Shown: positions 8,077-15,782 of the stretch, one piece after another
Layout of the letters: the number at the start of each line of letters is the position of its first letter
Numbering within the stretch: the stretch's first letter is position 1
NCBI RefSeq assembly: GCF_900163815.1
Contig: NZ_FUKO01000019.1
Location: 496,001 to 560,000, forward strand
DNA length: 64,000 nt
Direction: 5' to 3'
Source of the DNA: Microbacterium esteraromaticum
Lineage (GTDB): Bacteria; Actinomycetota; Actinomycetes; Actinomycetales; Microbacteriaceae
Notes under the pieces: model-generated
Told to the model about the DNA's origin: nothing
The model's input: the letters and a program-made list of their open reading frames with translations, nothing else
Database searches by the model: none
Program-made: the position numbers and the translations under genes

Positions 8077-8946
8077 TCAGTCGAGGATGCGGCAGTGCGT
8101 CGTCAACTCGCCGATGCCGTCGATGCCGACCGTCACCGTGGAGCGGTCGCGCAGGAAGATCTGCGGGTCGCGGGAGTAGCCGGCGCCGCCGGGGCTGCCG
8201 GTCGAGATGAGTGTGCCGGGCAGCAGCGTGATCGATGAGGAGAGATGGGCGATGAGCGTGGAGACCGGCCGCACCATCTGCCCGGTGCTCGCGTCCTGAA
8301 CGGTGTGGCCGTCGATGACCGTCCAGATGTGCAGATCCTGCGGATCCGGGATCTCATCGGCGGTGACGACGACGGGGCCGGTGGGAGTGAATCCGTCGAA
8401 CGACTTGCAGCGGGACCACTGCGCCTCGGCGAACTGGATGTCCCGTGCCGTGATGTCGTTCACGACCGTGTACCCCCAGACGCAATCGAGCGCGTCGTCT
8501 GCCGAGACGTTCTTCGTCGGTCGGCCGATGATGACGCCGAGCTCGGCCTCGTAGTCGACGGATTCGCTGAGCGTCCGTGGCCAGGCGGTGGTGCTTTCGT
8601 GCCCGGTGAGGGAGTTCGGCCACAGCGTGAACACCGTCGGTGCGGTGTCGGTCTTCAGCCCCAGCTCGCTGGAGTGGGCGGCGTAGTTCAGGCCGACGGC
8701 GAGGATGGCCGGAGGATTGACGACCGCGGATCCGTAGGCGAAGTCTCCGAGCGGATGCCGGGGAGCGTCGCCCTTGCTGAGGGCATCGCGCAGTCGGTGG
8801 AGGAGCTCGTCACCGCCCTCGATCAGACCCTGCAGGTCGGTCGGACTGGGCGAGAGCAGATCGCTGACGAGGATCGCTTCTTCACGGTCGATGACGGCAA
8901 GATGGAGGATCTCGGAATCAGGAGTGCTGAGATGGGCGAACTGCAT
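8077..8946 (-). CDS. Fumarylacetoacetate hydrolase family protein
   Basis: A 289-residue FAH-superfamily enzyme, which usually cleaves or isomerises acylpyruvates or catechol meta-cleavage products with Mg2+. Recognisable blocks are LAVGLNYAAHSSE, VDYEAELGVIIGR (acidic metal ligands), YTVVNDITARDIQ, KSFDGFTPTGP and ISTGSPGGAGYSR. These match the 2-hydroxyhepta-2,4-diene-1,7-dioate isomerase / fumarylpyruvate hydrolase group. No other aromatic-degradation genes are adjacent, so the substrate stays open. TAGCGT ends 6 nt before the ATG. It is divergent from the PrsW-like gene. Confidence 0.87.
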   Translation of the reverse strand: MQFAHLSTPDSEILHLAVIDREEAILVSDLLSPSPTDLQGLIEGGDELLHRLRDALSKGDAPRHPLGDFAYGSAVVNPPAILAVGLNYAAHSSELGLKTDTAPTVFTLWPNSLTGHESTTAWPRTLSESVDYEAELGVIIGRPTKNVSADDALDCVWGYTVVNDITARDIQFAEAQWSRCKSFDGFTPTGPVVVTADEIPDPQDLHIWTVIDGHTVQDASTGQMVRPVSTLIAHLSSSITLLPGTLISTGSPGGAGYSRDPQIFLRDRSTVTVGIDGIGELTTHCRILD

Positions 8947-8952
8947 GCCTCT

Positions 8953-8958
8953 ACGCTA
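8953..8958 (-). promoter_or_regulatory. -10 box of FAH-family gene (leaderless)
   Basis: TAGCGT on the minus strand, 6 nt before the ATG at 8946. Confidence 0.6.
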
Positions 8959-8993
8959 CCGGCCCGGATGTCTGAGAAGACCGAGGCTCCCTC

Positions 8994-8999
8994 TAGGCT
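8994..8999 (+). promoter_or_regulatory. -10 box of PrsW-like gene (leaderless)
   Basis: TAGGCT, 6 nt before the ATG at 9006. Confidence 0.6.
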
Positions 9000-9005
9000 T
9001 TCGTC

Positions 9006-10427
9006 ATGAGCTTTGGAGGACAGCCCCCGGCGTATACGCCGCCGCCCCCGTCCGGTGATGCTTCGGACACGGGCGCGCAACCACCGGCGTACGCACCGCC
9101 ACAGGCGTACCCGCAGCCGCCGGCGTACGCGCAGCCACTGGCGTACCCGCAGGGACCGGCGCATCCGCAGCCACCGGCTTTCGGCCAGCCGCCGCAGCCC
9201 GCCTACGGCAGCCCGCCGCAGCCGCGGCACGCGCCATCGCAGCTCGCGCCCGCACCGACGCCCGCGCGCTTCGCCTCACCGTTCGACCGTCCGGCCGCGT
9301 ATGCGCCACCGGCGCCGCAGGCTCCCGCCCCGGCGCCTGCTGTGCCGGCGCTGCCGGTGCCCGAGCGCAAGGGGCGCAGCGCGTCGATCTGGCTCTTCGG
9401 CATCCTCGGGTTTCTGATGCTTGTGCTGATCGCCTATTTCGCCCTCTTCATCGGCACGACGGCATCGATCGTGGGAATGATCCTCGCACTCGTGCCGCTG
9501 GCGATCGTGCTGTTCGGCGTGCGCCTGATCGACCGGTGGGAGCCCGAGCCGAAGAGCCTGGTGATCTTCGCCCTCGCCTGGGGGGCTATCGCATCGGTCG
9601 GAATCAGCCTGCTGTTCGACCTGCTCCTGACCATCTCGGTCGGCACGCGAAACGACTTCTTCACCGCTATCGTGCAAGCCCCCTTCATCGAGGAGATCGC
9701 CAAGGGGCTCGGCGTCTTCCTGCTCTTCGTCATCGGTCGGCGCGCTCTCGATGGCCCCGTGGACGGCATCGTCTACGGAGCACTGGTCGGCGCAGGCTTC
9801 GCGTTCACCGAGAACATCCAGTACTTCGGCATCAGCCTCGTCACCGGCGGTGCGGGCGACCTCACCCTCACGTTTCTGCTGCGCGGCATCGTGTCCCCAT
9901 TCGCGCACGCGATGTTCACGGCTCTCACCGGCTTCGCGATCGGCCTCGCGGCGCGACGCGGAGCGAGCACGGCGGCCGCTCTCGGCTCGGGTGCGATCGG
10001 TCTGATCGGCGCCATCGCACTGCACGCGTTCTGGAACGGGTCGTCGCTGCTCGGCGACTTCCCGGTGCTGTATCTGACCACGCAGGTGCCGCTGTTCCTC
10101 GGCTTCATCTTCGCGATCATCGCGCTGCGCCGTGAAGAGGCGCGACTGACGAAGTCCCGCCTGGACGACTACGCCGCTGCTGGGTGGTTCACGCCAGAAG
10201 AGGTCACGATGCTGGCGACGCACGCCGGTCGAAAAGCCGGTCTGCAATGGGCGCAGGGTCTGCGCGGCAATCGCCGTGGGACGATGCGCGCATTCATCAA
10301 GGATGCGGCTGCACTAGCGGCGGTTCGCCAGCGGGCGATCCACGGTCACGACGCGTACGCGGCTTCGGACGAGCAGGCGCTGCTCGCCCGCATGCGACTG
10401 ACACGAGCGGAGCTGCTGGCGTACTGA
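9006..10427 (+). CDS. PrsW-family intramembrane protease with Pro/Tyr-rich head
   Basis: A 473-residue membrane protein. Residues 1-120 are low-complexity and rich in Pro, Ala, Tyr and Gln, with repeated PPAY/PQAY-type units. Residues from about 128 onward contain eight or nine hydrophobic segments. The PrsW motifs are present: FIEEIAKG (Glu229-Glu230), GFAFTENIQYF, and HAMFTALTGFAIG (His301). Family members such as B. subtilis PrsW cut anti-sigma factors in the membrane. No anti-sigma gene is nearby, so the substrate is unknown. The start is supported by a leaderless-type -10. The proline-rich head is common on actinobacterial membrane proteins and probably faces the cytosol. Confidence 0.87.
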   Translation: MSFGGQPPAYTPPPPSGDASDTGAQPPAYAPPQAYPQPPAYAQPLAYPQGPAHPQPPAFGQPPQPAYGSPPQPRHAPSQLAPAPTPARFASPFDRPAAYAPPAPQAPAPAPAVPALPVPERKGRSASIWLFGILGFLMLVLIAYFALFIGTTASIVGMILALVPLAIVLFGVRLIDRWEPEPKSLVIFALAWGAIASVGISLLFDLLLTISVGTRNDFFTAIVQAPFIEEIAKGLGVFLLFVIGRRALDGPVDGIVYGALVGAGFAFTENIQYFGISLVTGGAGDLTLTFLLRGIVSPFAHAMFTALTGFAIGLAARRGASTAAALGSGAIGLIGAIALHAFWNGSSLLGDFPVLYLTTQVPLFLGFIFAIIALRREEARLTKSRLDDYAAAGWFTPEEVTMLATHAGRKAGLQWAQGLRGNRRGTMRAFIKDAAALAAVRQRAIHGHDAYAASDEQALLARMRLTRAELLAY

Positions 10428-10759
10428 TCCGGCGGCCCGGAGACAGACTCAGCGCCCCCGGAGACAGACTCAGCGCCCGGGGCTGCGGCGATGCCTGCGA
10501 GTCTCCCGAGCGCTGAGTTGACCTAATGACAGGGTGCACCGGCGTCGTGCTGAAGTCAAGGGTTTCAAGCGAAACCCCAGGTCAGATGCCCTCTGCGTGC
10601 ATCACAGGGCGCGCATCACAGGCTCTCGGTGATGAGGTCCAGCGCGACCCCGTCGCAGGAGACGCGGGGGAGTTCCGCCTCGCAGCGGCTCTCCCGCGAC
10701 GTGAGCGACCGCGACTGAGTGCGGGCGCGCAGGCGTTCGCGCTCAGCGGAGCCATGGCG
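10428..10759. other. Long intergenic stretch without a convincing gene
   Basis: About 330 bases lie between the PrsW-like gene and the FKBP promoter. It contains a 21-bp tandem repeat (10436-10478), a small hairpin GGGTTTC/GAAACCC (10560-10577), and two copies of GCATCACAGG (10599-10608 and 10613-10622). Frames open through it on both strands, but none has a credible start, ribosome site or recognisable family. It may hold a decayed gene. Confidence 0.5.
10436..10478. repeat. 21-bp tandem direct repeat, two copies
   Basis: CCCGGAGACAGACTCAGCGC begins at 10436 and again at 10457, sharing 22 bases. A partly inverted GCGCTGAG follows at 10510-10517, so the region might also fold into a terminator for the upstream gene. 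Confidence 0.65.
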
Positions 10760-10789
10760 TTGACCGAAGTCGGGAACCTCGGGTTGGAT
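10760..10789 (+). promoter_or_regulatory. Putative promoter of FKBP gene
   Basis: TTGACC (10760-10765), an 18-nt spacer, then TTGGAT (10784-10789), which ends 6 nt before the ATG. The -10 is imperfect. Confidence 0.4.
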
Positions 10790-10795
10790 GTAGTC

Positions 10796-11164
10796 ATGAC
10801 TGATCGCACAAAGCCCGAGTTCGACGCCCCAACCGGTCCAGCACCGGAAGAGCTCGTCATCCGCGACCTCATCGAGGGAGACGGCGACGAGGCCAAGCCC
10901 GGTGACACCGTCACCGTGCACTATGCCGGTGTCGAATTCGACTCCGGCGAGGAGTTCGACTCGTCCTGGGGTCGCGGCGAGACCATTCAGTTCCCGCTCC
11001 GCGGCCTGATCCAGGGCTGGCAGGACGGCATTCCCGGCATGAAGGCCGGTGGTCGCCGTGAGCTCGTGATCCCTCCGCACCTCGCCTACGGCCCGGCAGG
11101 GGCAGGGCACTTCCTCTCCGGCAAGTCGCTGATCTTCATCATCGACCTGGTCGCGGTCGGCTGA
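10796..11164 (+). CDS. FKBP-type peptidyl-prolyl cis-trans isomerase
   Basis: A 122-residue single-domain FKBP that speeds proline isomerisation during protein folding. Family landmarks are GDTVTVHYAGVEFDSGEEFDSS, FPLRGLIQGWQDGIPGMKAGGRR, IPPHLAYG and LIFIIDLVAV. There is no signal peptide, so it is cytosolic. The ATG at 10796 matches the conserved MTDRTKPEFDAPTGPAP start. Upstream in-frame ATGs at 10526 and 10754 would add non-family sequence. A terminator with a T-run follows. Confidence 0.92.
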   Translation: MTDRTKPEFDAPTGPAPEELVIRDLIEGDGDEAKPGDTVTVHYAGVEFDSGEEFDSSWGRGETIQFPLRGLIQGWQDGIPGMKAGGRRELVIPPHLAYGPAGAGHFLSGKSLIFIIDLVAVG

Positions 11165-11184
11165 CCTGATCGAGAACAGAAGAG

Positions 11185-11215
11185 CCTCCGTCCGGAACAT
11201 CGGGCGGAGGTTTTT
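11185..11215 (+). terminator. Rho-independent terminator after FKBP gene
   Basis: CCTCCGTCCG (11185-11194) pairs with CGGGCGGAGG (11201-11210), with one wobble, and is followed by TTTTT. Confidence 0.9.
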
Positions 11216-11315
11216 CTCTGCTCTCGGAATAGATGCGCGTGGATAGAAGTTGACCTTCGTGTAATGCACACGACGTCGCGCACAGCGTGCGCGTCCCTAC
11301 TCGAGGAGAGCTGCC

Positions 11316-11864
11316 ATGACGATCGACATTCCCGGCTACCGTGCTGGAACCTGGGTCCTGGATCCCGCGCACAGCGAGGTCACGTTCAGTGTCCGTCACA
11401 TGATGATCTCGAAGGTGCGCGGCACGTTCGGCATCAAGGACGCCACGCTCATCGCGCCGGAGAACCCGCTGGAGGCCAGAGTCGAGGCGAATGTCGACGT
11501 CGCCTCCATCGACACGAATGACGAGGGTCGCGATGCGCATCTGCGTTCGGCCGACTTCTTCGACGCCGATAATCATCCGCAGATGATCTTCACGTCGACG
11601 GGAGCGCGCGTCGAGGACGGAGACTTCCTCGTCGATGGCGACCTCACCATCCGGGGCATCAGCAAACCCGTCAGCTTCACCTTCGACTTCGGGGGCTTCG
11701 GTGAGGACCCGTACGGCAACTACAAGGCGGGTGCCTCGGCGACGACGGTCATCAACCGTGAGGACTTCGGTCTCACCTGGAATGCCGCGCTGGAGACGGG
11801 TGGCGTCCTGGTCGGCAAAGACGTGACGATCACCCTCGACCTGCAGGGCGCCCTGCAGGTCTGA
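11316..11864 (+). CDS. YceI family protein
   Basis: A 182-residue protein of the YceI lipid-binding family. The start GTWVLDPAHSEVTFSVRHMMISKVRGTF is the family signature, followed by DEGRDAHLRSADFFDADNHPQMIF and the ending NREDFGLTWN. These proteins form a lipocalin-like barrel that binds an isoprenoid-type ligand. No signal peptide is present, unlike the E. coli member, so it is probably cytosolic. The physiological role is not known. A strong ribosome site, GAGGAGAG (11303-11310), precedes the ATG. Confidence 0.9.
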   Translation: MTIDIPGYRAGTWVLDPAHSEVTFSVRHMMISKVRGTFGIKDATLIAPENPLEARVEANVDVASIDTNDEGRDAHLRSADFFDADNHPQMIFTSTGARVEDGDFLVDGDLTIRGISKPVSFTFDFGGFGEDPYGNYKAGASATTVINREDFGLTWNAALETGGVLVGKDVTITLDLQGALQV

Positions 11865-11880
11865 ACGACGCTGCGACGCC

Positions 11881-11910
11881 GAGCCTCGGACCCATCAGGG
11901 TTCGGGGCTC
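11881..11910. terminator. Hairpin overlapping the MFS stop codon
   Basis: GAGCCTCGGACCC and GGGTTCGGGGCTC form a 13-bp stem with two wobbles and an ATCA loop. The loop contains the stop codon of the minus-strand gene. It probably ends transcription for both convergent genes. Confidence 0.6.
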
Positions 11911-13187
11911 AGTGCGTCGTACGCGCGGAATCGAGGGCTGAGGCGTGCCAGCATCGCTGCCAGGCCGATCACCAGGAACCCACCGATCAGCGGTGGGAAC
12001 CACAGCGTGGTGATGGTGGCGAGCGTTCCGGCGTAGAGGGCACCGACGCGCGGACCGCCGGCGACAACGATGATGAAGATGCCCTGCAAGCGCCCGCGCA
12101 TCGCATCCGGCACGGCCGCCTGCATCATGGTGTTGCGGTAGATCGAGCTGACGTTGTCGGCGGCGCCGGACAGCGCCAGCGCAGTGCAGGCGGCGACGAT
12201 CAGCGCCAGGTGCGGAACGTGTTCGGATGCCGGCGGCAAGAATGCGCCGAGGAGCAGGATCGCGCCGAAGAGTGCGATCGATCCGCCGTAGGCCTGAATG
12301 GCGCGCTCGATACCGCGGCCGTGCCAGCGGTAGTGCACGACGCGCCCCGAGAACAGGCTCGAGATGAAGGTGCCGACGGCGACAGCCGCGGTGAGAATGC
12401 CGGTGGTGAGCGCCCCGCCACCGAGGATGACGGTGCCCAGGGCGGGAAAGAGCGCCAGCGGCTGGCCGAAGGTCATCGCCGTGATGTCGAGCAGATACTG
12501 CATCCGGATGTTTCCCGCGCGCTGGAGGAACCGCCATCCGTCGACGAGTGAGGCCAGTCCCGGTCGTACGATCGTTCCCTCCGGCATCAGCGCAGGGAGC
12601 GTCCACAGTCCCAGGAACATGGACATCATCAGGATCACATCGATCGTGTAGGTCCAGCCGAAGCCCGTGAGCGCGACCAGCATCCCGGCTACGGCGGGGC
12701 CGACCATCACCGTGATGCCGAAGGCGATGCCGTTGAGGGCGGATGCTGCGGCGAGCTGGTCCATCGGGATCAGGCGGGGCACGATGGCTGTGCGCGTGGC
12801 CATGCTGACGGAGTTCGACGCGGCGATGATCATGCTGAGCCCGTACAGCCACCAGATGGTCTCGGAGTGCGTCCAGGTGAGTGTTGCCAGCAGCACCGTC
12901 GCGCAGAACGCGATGGTCGCCGCGACGAGGGCGACTCTGCGCCGGTCGAACGCATCTGCCAGCATCCCGCCGTAGAGTCCGGCGAGGATCATCGGCACAA
13001 GGCCCGCGACGGCGATCATCGCGACCGCGAACGTGCTCGCGGTGAGGTCGAACACATGCAGCATCACGGTGACGATCGTCAGCTGGCCGCCGATGCCGGC
13101 CAATGCCGAACCGATCCACATTCTGGCGAACGCAGGACTGATCTTCAGGGGAGTGAGATCGATGAGGTGGCCACGCGGTAACTGCAC
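11895..13187 (-). CDS. MFS transporter (EntS/MFS_3-like)
   Basis: A 430-residue major facilitator protein with about 12 hydrophobic segments. FARMWIGSALAGIGGQLTIVTV at the start and LYGGMLADAFDRRRVAL in the loop between segments 2 and 3 resemble the EntS/enterobactin-exporter-like MFS_3 group. The substrate is unknown; drug or siderophore efflux is only a possibility. The start is GTG at 13187, with TAACCT ending 6 nt upstream. Confidence 0.85.
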   Translation of the reverse strand: MQLPRGHLIDLTPLKISPAFARMWIGSALAGIGGQLTIVTVMLHVFDLTASTFAVAMIAVAGLVPMILAGLYGGMLADAFDRRRVALVAATIAFCATVLLATLTWTHSETIWWLYGLSMIIAASNSVSMATRTAIVPRLIPMDQLAAASALNGIAFGITVMVGPAVAGMLVALTGFGWTYTIDVILMMSMFLGLWTLPALMPEGTIVRPGLASLVDGWRFLQRAGNIRMQYLLDITAMTFGQPLALFPALGTVILGGGALTTGILTAAVAVGTFISSLFSGRVVHYRWHGRGIERAIQAYGGSIALFGAILLLGAFLPPASEHVPHLALIVAACTALALSGAADNVSSIYRNTMMQAAVPDAMRGRLQGIFIIVVAGGPRVGALYAGTLATITTLWFPPLIGGFLVIGLAAMLARLSPRFRAYDALSPEP

Positions 13188-13193
13188 TCCCTG

Positions 13194-13199
13194 AGGTTA
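13194..13199 (-). promoter_or_regulatory. -10 box of MFS gene (leaderless)
   Basis: TAACCT on the minus strand, 6 nt before the GTG at 13187. Confidence 0.5.
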
Positions 13200-13233
13200 T
13201 CGGTCCGCGCACACTGGTCGTCGCCGCAACTGG

Positions 13234-13239
13234 TAAGCT
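13234..13239 (+). promoter_or_regulatory. Probable -10 box of rpsO
   Basis: TAAGCT in TGGTAAGCT, giving a leader of roughly 85 nt. No good -35 is seen. Confidence 0.35.
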
Positions 13240-13330
13240 GGTTCAGTTGCCGTTTGATCGGCCGCGGATAAAGAGAGCCCACGTATCAGACGTCGGGCGC
13301 CGCGCAACGAACTGAGAGGGGATCGAATCT

Positions 13331-13600
13331 ATGGCACTGGAAGCAGACGTCAAGAAGGCGATCATGGAAGAGTACGCGACGCACCCCGGTGACACCGGAT
13401 CCCCCGAGGTGCAGGTCGCGATGCTGACGCAGCGCATCAAGGACCTCACCGAACACCTCAAGGACCACAAGCACGACCACCACTCGCGTCGTGGCCTGTT
13501 CCTTATGGTGGGTCAGCGCCGTCGTCTGCTCGGCTACCTCCAGGACACCGAGATCGCGCGTTACCGTGCGCTCATCGAGAAGCTTGGACTCCGCCGCTAA
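13331..13600 (+). CDS. rpsO: 30S ribosomal protein S15
   Basis: An 89-residue primary-binding protein of the small subunit that contacts the central domain of 16S rRNA. The whole length matches S15, including [30 protein letters not shown] and [12 protein letters not shown]-type motifs (here [13 protein letters not shown]). A purine-rich ribosome site, GAGAGGGGAT, lies before the ATG. A perfect hairpin terminator follows. In many bacteria rpsO sits directly before pnp; here pnp is 9 kb downstream. Confidence 0.97.
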   Translation: MALEADVKKAIMEEYATHPGDTGSPEVQVAMLTQRIKDLTEHLKDHKHDHHSRRGLFLMVGQRRRLLGYLQDTEIARYRALIEKLGLRR

Positions 13601-13643
13601 GAGGCACCGCGTCCCTGCGTGCAATCGCGCAGAACATTCTTGT

Positions 13644-13673
13644 GAAGGCCGCCCCAGGTGTGGGGCGGCCTTC
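13644..13673. terminator. Bidirectional terminator after rpsO
   Basis: GAAGGCCGCCCC (13644-13655) and GGGGCGGCCTTC (13662-13673) form a perfect 12-bp stem with a 6-nt loop, between convergent genes. Confidence 0.85.
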
Positions 13674-13695
13674 AGTGTTCTCTGGCGGGGAGTGT

Positions 13696-14700
13696 TCAGG
13701 CGAGAGCGCCGACCAGGTCAGCGTGGTGGATCGCTGCCACATCGGGATGTGCGCGCAGGCGTGACTTCAGCGCGTTCTCGCCGTACAGGCTGTGGATCGG
13801 GTTCAACGGATCTGCCGTGACGCCGTGCGCCTCCGCAGCGAGTTCAGCGGGCAGGTCGATGATCGGCAATTGCGCATCGAGCGCCGGATTGAAGAAGAAC
13901 GGCACCGAGATGCGCTCACCCGGTGCCTTCGGCGAGATCACCCGATGGTTGGTGGCTTTGAGATACCCGCCGGTGGCGTACTCCAGCAGCTCGCCGATGT
14001 TCACCACGAAGGCGCCGTCCACGTGCGGCGCATCCAGCCACGTGCCGTCTCGCTCGACCTGGAGCCCGCCTTTGCCTGGCTCCACCCAGAGCAGCGTCAG
14101 AACGCCGGAGTCCTTGTGCGCACCCACGCCCTGCTGCGGCTCTGGTTCATCGGTTCCCGGATAGCGCACGATCTTGATCAGCGTCGAGGGATCGCCGAAG
14201 TTCTCATCGAAATACGTCTCCCCGGCGCCCAGCGCCAGTGCCCACGCGCGCAGCAGCTTGCGTGAGATGCCGGACAGGTGCGCGTGCCACTCGGCGATGA
14301 CCTCGCGCAGTTCGGGCTGAGCATCCGGCCACAGGTTCGGTCCGACCAGGCGGTTGAAAGCGGGGCCGCCTTCTGCGGCATCCCGCTCGGGACCGATGTC
14401 GATCTGCTCGCGCCAGTCGACTTCGCCCTGGGTGCGCTCGCCGCCGACACGCGTGTAGCCGCGGAAGTGCGGGCTCTTCACATTCTCTATGGCGAGCTTC
14501 TCCTGCTCGGGGAGTGCGAAGAAGTCGAGCGCCGCTCGGTGCAGCCGTGCAGTCAATTCGGCGCTCACACCCGTGCCGGTCAGATAGAAGAACCCGACGT
14601 CATGGGTGGCCGTGCGCAGGTCGAGGCAGAACTGCTCAGCGGCGCGCGCGCCGCGATCGAGTTCGGAGAGATCGAGGACGGGAAGAGTGAGATCGGCCAT
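13696..14700 (-). CDS. Isopenicillin N synthase-like 2-oxoglutarate/Fe(II) oxygenase
   Basis: A 334-residue oxygenase. An N-terminal DIOX_N-type region (LPVLDLSELDRG...) is followed by the double-stranded beta-helix core. The iron ligands are His195 and Asp197 (GVGAHKDSG) and His252 (TNHRVISP), and the 2-oxoglutarate-binding Arg lies in GERISVPFF. The family hydroxylates or oxidises small molecules. It is a single gene with no biosynthetic neighbours, so the substrate is unknown. The ATG follows TACTCT by 6 nt. Confidence 0.87.
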   Translation of the reverse strand: MADLTLPVLDLSELDRGARAAEQFCLDLRTATHDVGFFYLTGTGVSAELTARLHRAALDFFALPEQEKLAIENVKSPHFRGYTRVGGERTQGEVDWREQIDIGPERDAAEGGPAFNRLVGPNLWPDAQPELREVIAEWHAHLSGISRKLLRAWALALGAGETYFDENFGDPSTLIKIVRYPGTDEPEPQQGVGAHKDSGVLTLLWVEPGKGGLQVERDGTWLDAPHVDGAFVVNIGELLEYATGGYLKATNHRVISPKAPGERISVPFFFNPALDAQLPIIDLPAELAAEAHGVTADPLNPIHSLYGENALKSRLRAHPDVAAIHHADLVGALA

Positions 14701-14706
14701 GACGAG

Positions 14707-14712
14707 AGAGTA
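14707..14712 (-). promoter_or_regulatory. -10 box of 2OG oxygenase gene (leaderless)
   Basis: TACTCT on the minus strand, 6 nt before the ATG at 14700. Confidence 0.5.
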
Positions 14713-14792
14713 GGCAGATTGCGCGACAGAGATGCCGAGTGTTGCGCAGGATTACCGATGGCTCGCTGTTCTCGGCACAGCGGAGCGGATGC

Positions 14793-14824
14793 TACAGTTT
14801 TTGGGTAAGGGCCGCCTTACCTAA
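14793..14824 (+). promoter_or_regulatory. efeUOB promoter with iron-regulator-type operator
   Basis: A -10-like TACAGT (14793-14798) is followed directly by an inverted repeat. TTGGGTAAG (14801-14809) and CTTACCTAA (14816-14824) match the two half-sites of the DtxR/IdeR consensus (TTAGGTTAG and its complement). A regulator bound at the start site would block transcription when iron is plentiful. The half-sites are 6 bp apart, whereas the classical 19-bp box has them 1 bp apart, so another iron- or metal-dependent regulator is possible. Confidence 0.55.
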
Positions 14825-14840
14825 ACCTCGAAAGAAGCTC

Positions 14841-15782
14841 GTGCTCGCCACCTTTCTGATCGGCCTCCGCGAAGGCCTCGAAGCGGCACTCGTCGTCGGA
14901 ATCCTTGCCGCCTATCTCACGCGGATCGGCCGGAGGGACGTGCTTCCTCGCATGTGGCTGGGCGTCGGCCTGGCGATCCTGCTGTCGCTCGGCATCGGGG
15001 CGGTGCTGACATTCGGGCCCAATGCGCTGACCTTCGAGGCGCAGGAGCTGATCGGCGGGACGCTGTCGCTGGTCGCCGTCGCCATGGTCACCTGGATGAT
15101 CTTCTGGATGCAGAAGGCCGGGCGCACGATGAAGGCGTCGCTGGAGGGCGGCATCGATCGCGCTCTCGCGCAGGGCGGTCTCTGGGCACTCGTCGCGATC
15201 GGCTTCCTCTCGGTAGCGCGCGAGGGCATCGAGACGACGCTTCTGCTCTGGTCGATGGTGCAGTCATTCGGAGATGCGCCCGCAGCGCTCCTCGGTGCGC
15301 TGCTCGGGCTGCTCTGCGCGGTCGTCATCGGCGGGCTGATCGCCCGCGGTGCGGTGCGGCTCGACCTGCGTCGCTTCTTCGCATTCACCGGTGGGTTCCT
15401 CGTGATCGTCGCCGCCGGCGTACTGGCCTACGCGATCATGGATCTGCAAGAGGCGGGGGCAATTCCCGGACCGTTCTCCGCCGTCGCTCCGATCGATGTC
15501 ACCGGGAACGTCGCCATCGGCTGGGCAGCATTTCCCTTCGGCTGGGCCTTCGATCTCAGTGCCACCATCGCCCCAGGCGGCCCGCTCGCTGCCATTCTGC
15601 AGGCGACCGTCGGCTTCATGCCGCAGATGACCTGGCTGCAGGTCGCCGCCTGGCTGCTCTACATCCTCATCGTCGGAACCTTCTTCGTGCGGGGCCTCCG
15701 CGCGAAGCGAACCCGCTCGACGGCGCCCGCGCCTCGCGTTGTGCGCTCTCCGGAAACCGCAGAAATCCAAGGAGTCCTATGA
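14841..15782 (+). CDS. efeU: FTR1-family iron permease EfeU
   Basis: A 313-residue membrane protein, the permease of the EfeUOB ferrous iron system. It has seven hydrophobic segments and the two REGLE-type iron-binding motifs: LREGLEAALVVG near the N-terminus and AREGIETTLLLW in the middle. The GTG at 14841 follows AAAGAAG. It gives an N-terminus that begins at the first transmembrane segment, as in the family. The stop overlaps the efeO ATG. An iron-type operator lies at its promoter. Confidence 0.92.
   Translation: MLATFLIGLREGLEAALVVGILAAYLTRIGRRDVLPRMWLGVGLAILLSLGIGAVLTFGPNALTFEAQELIGGTLSLVAVAMVTWMIFWMQKAGRTMKASLEGGIDRALAQGGLWALVAIGFLSVAREGIETTLLLWSMVQSFGDAPAALLGALLGLLCAVVIGGLIARGAVRLDLRRFFAFTGGFLVIVAAGVLAYAIMDLQEAGAIPGPFSAVAPIDVTGNVAIGWAAFPFGWAFDLSATIAPGGPLAAILQATVGFMPQMTWLQVAAWLLYILIVGTFFVRGLRAKRTRSTAPAPRVVRSPETAEIQGVL

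Noticed and set aside
10428-10520. The repeats as a CRISPR array
   Set aside because: There are only two direct copies with no spacers and no cas genes in the window.
10616-11269. A minus-strand frame through the FKBP gene into the empty interval
   Set aside because: Most of it is antisense to the FKBP; only the last 30 residues look coding-like, so it is at best a remnant.
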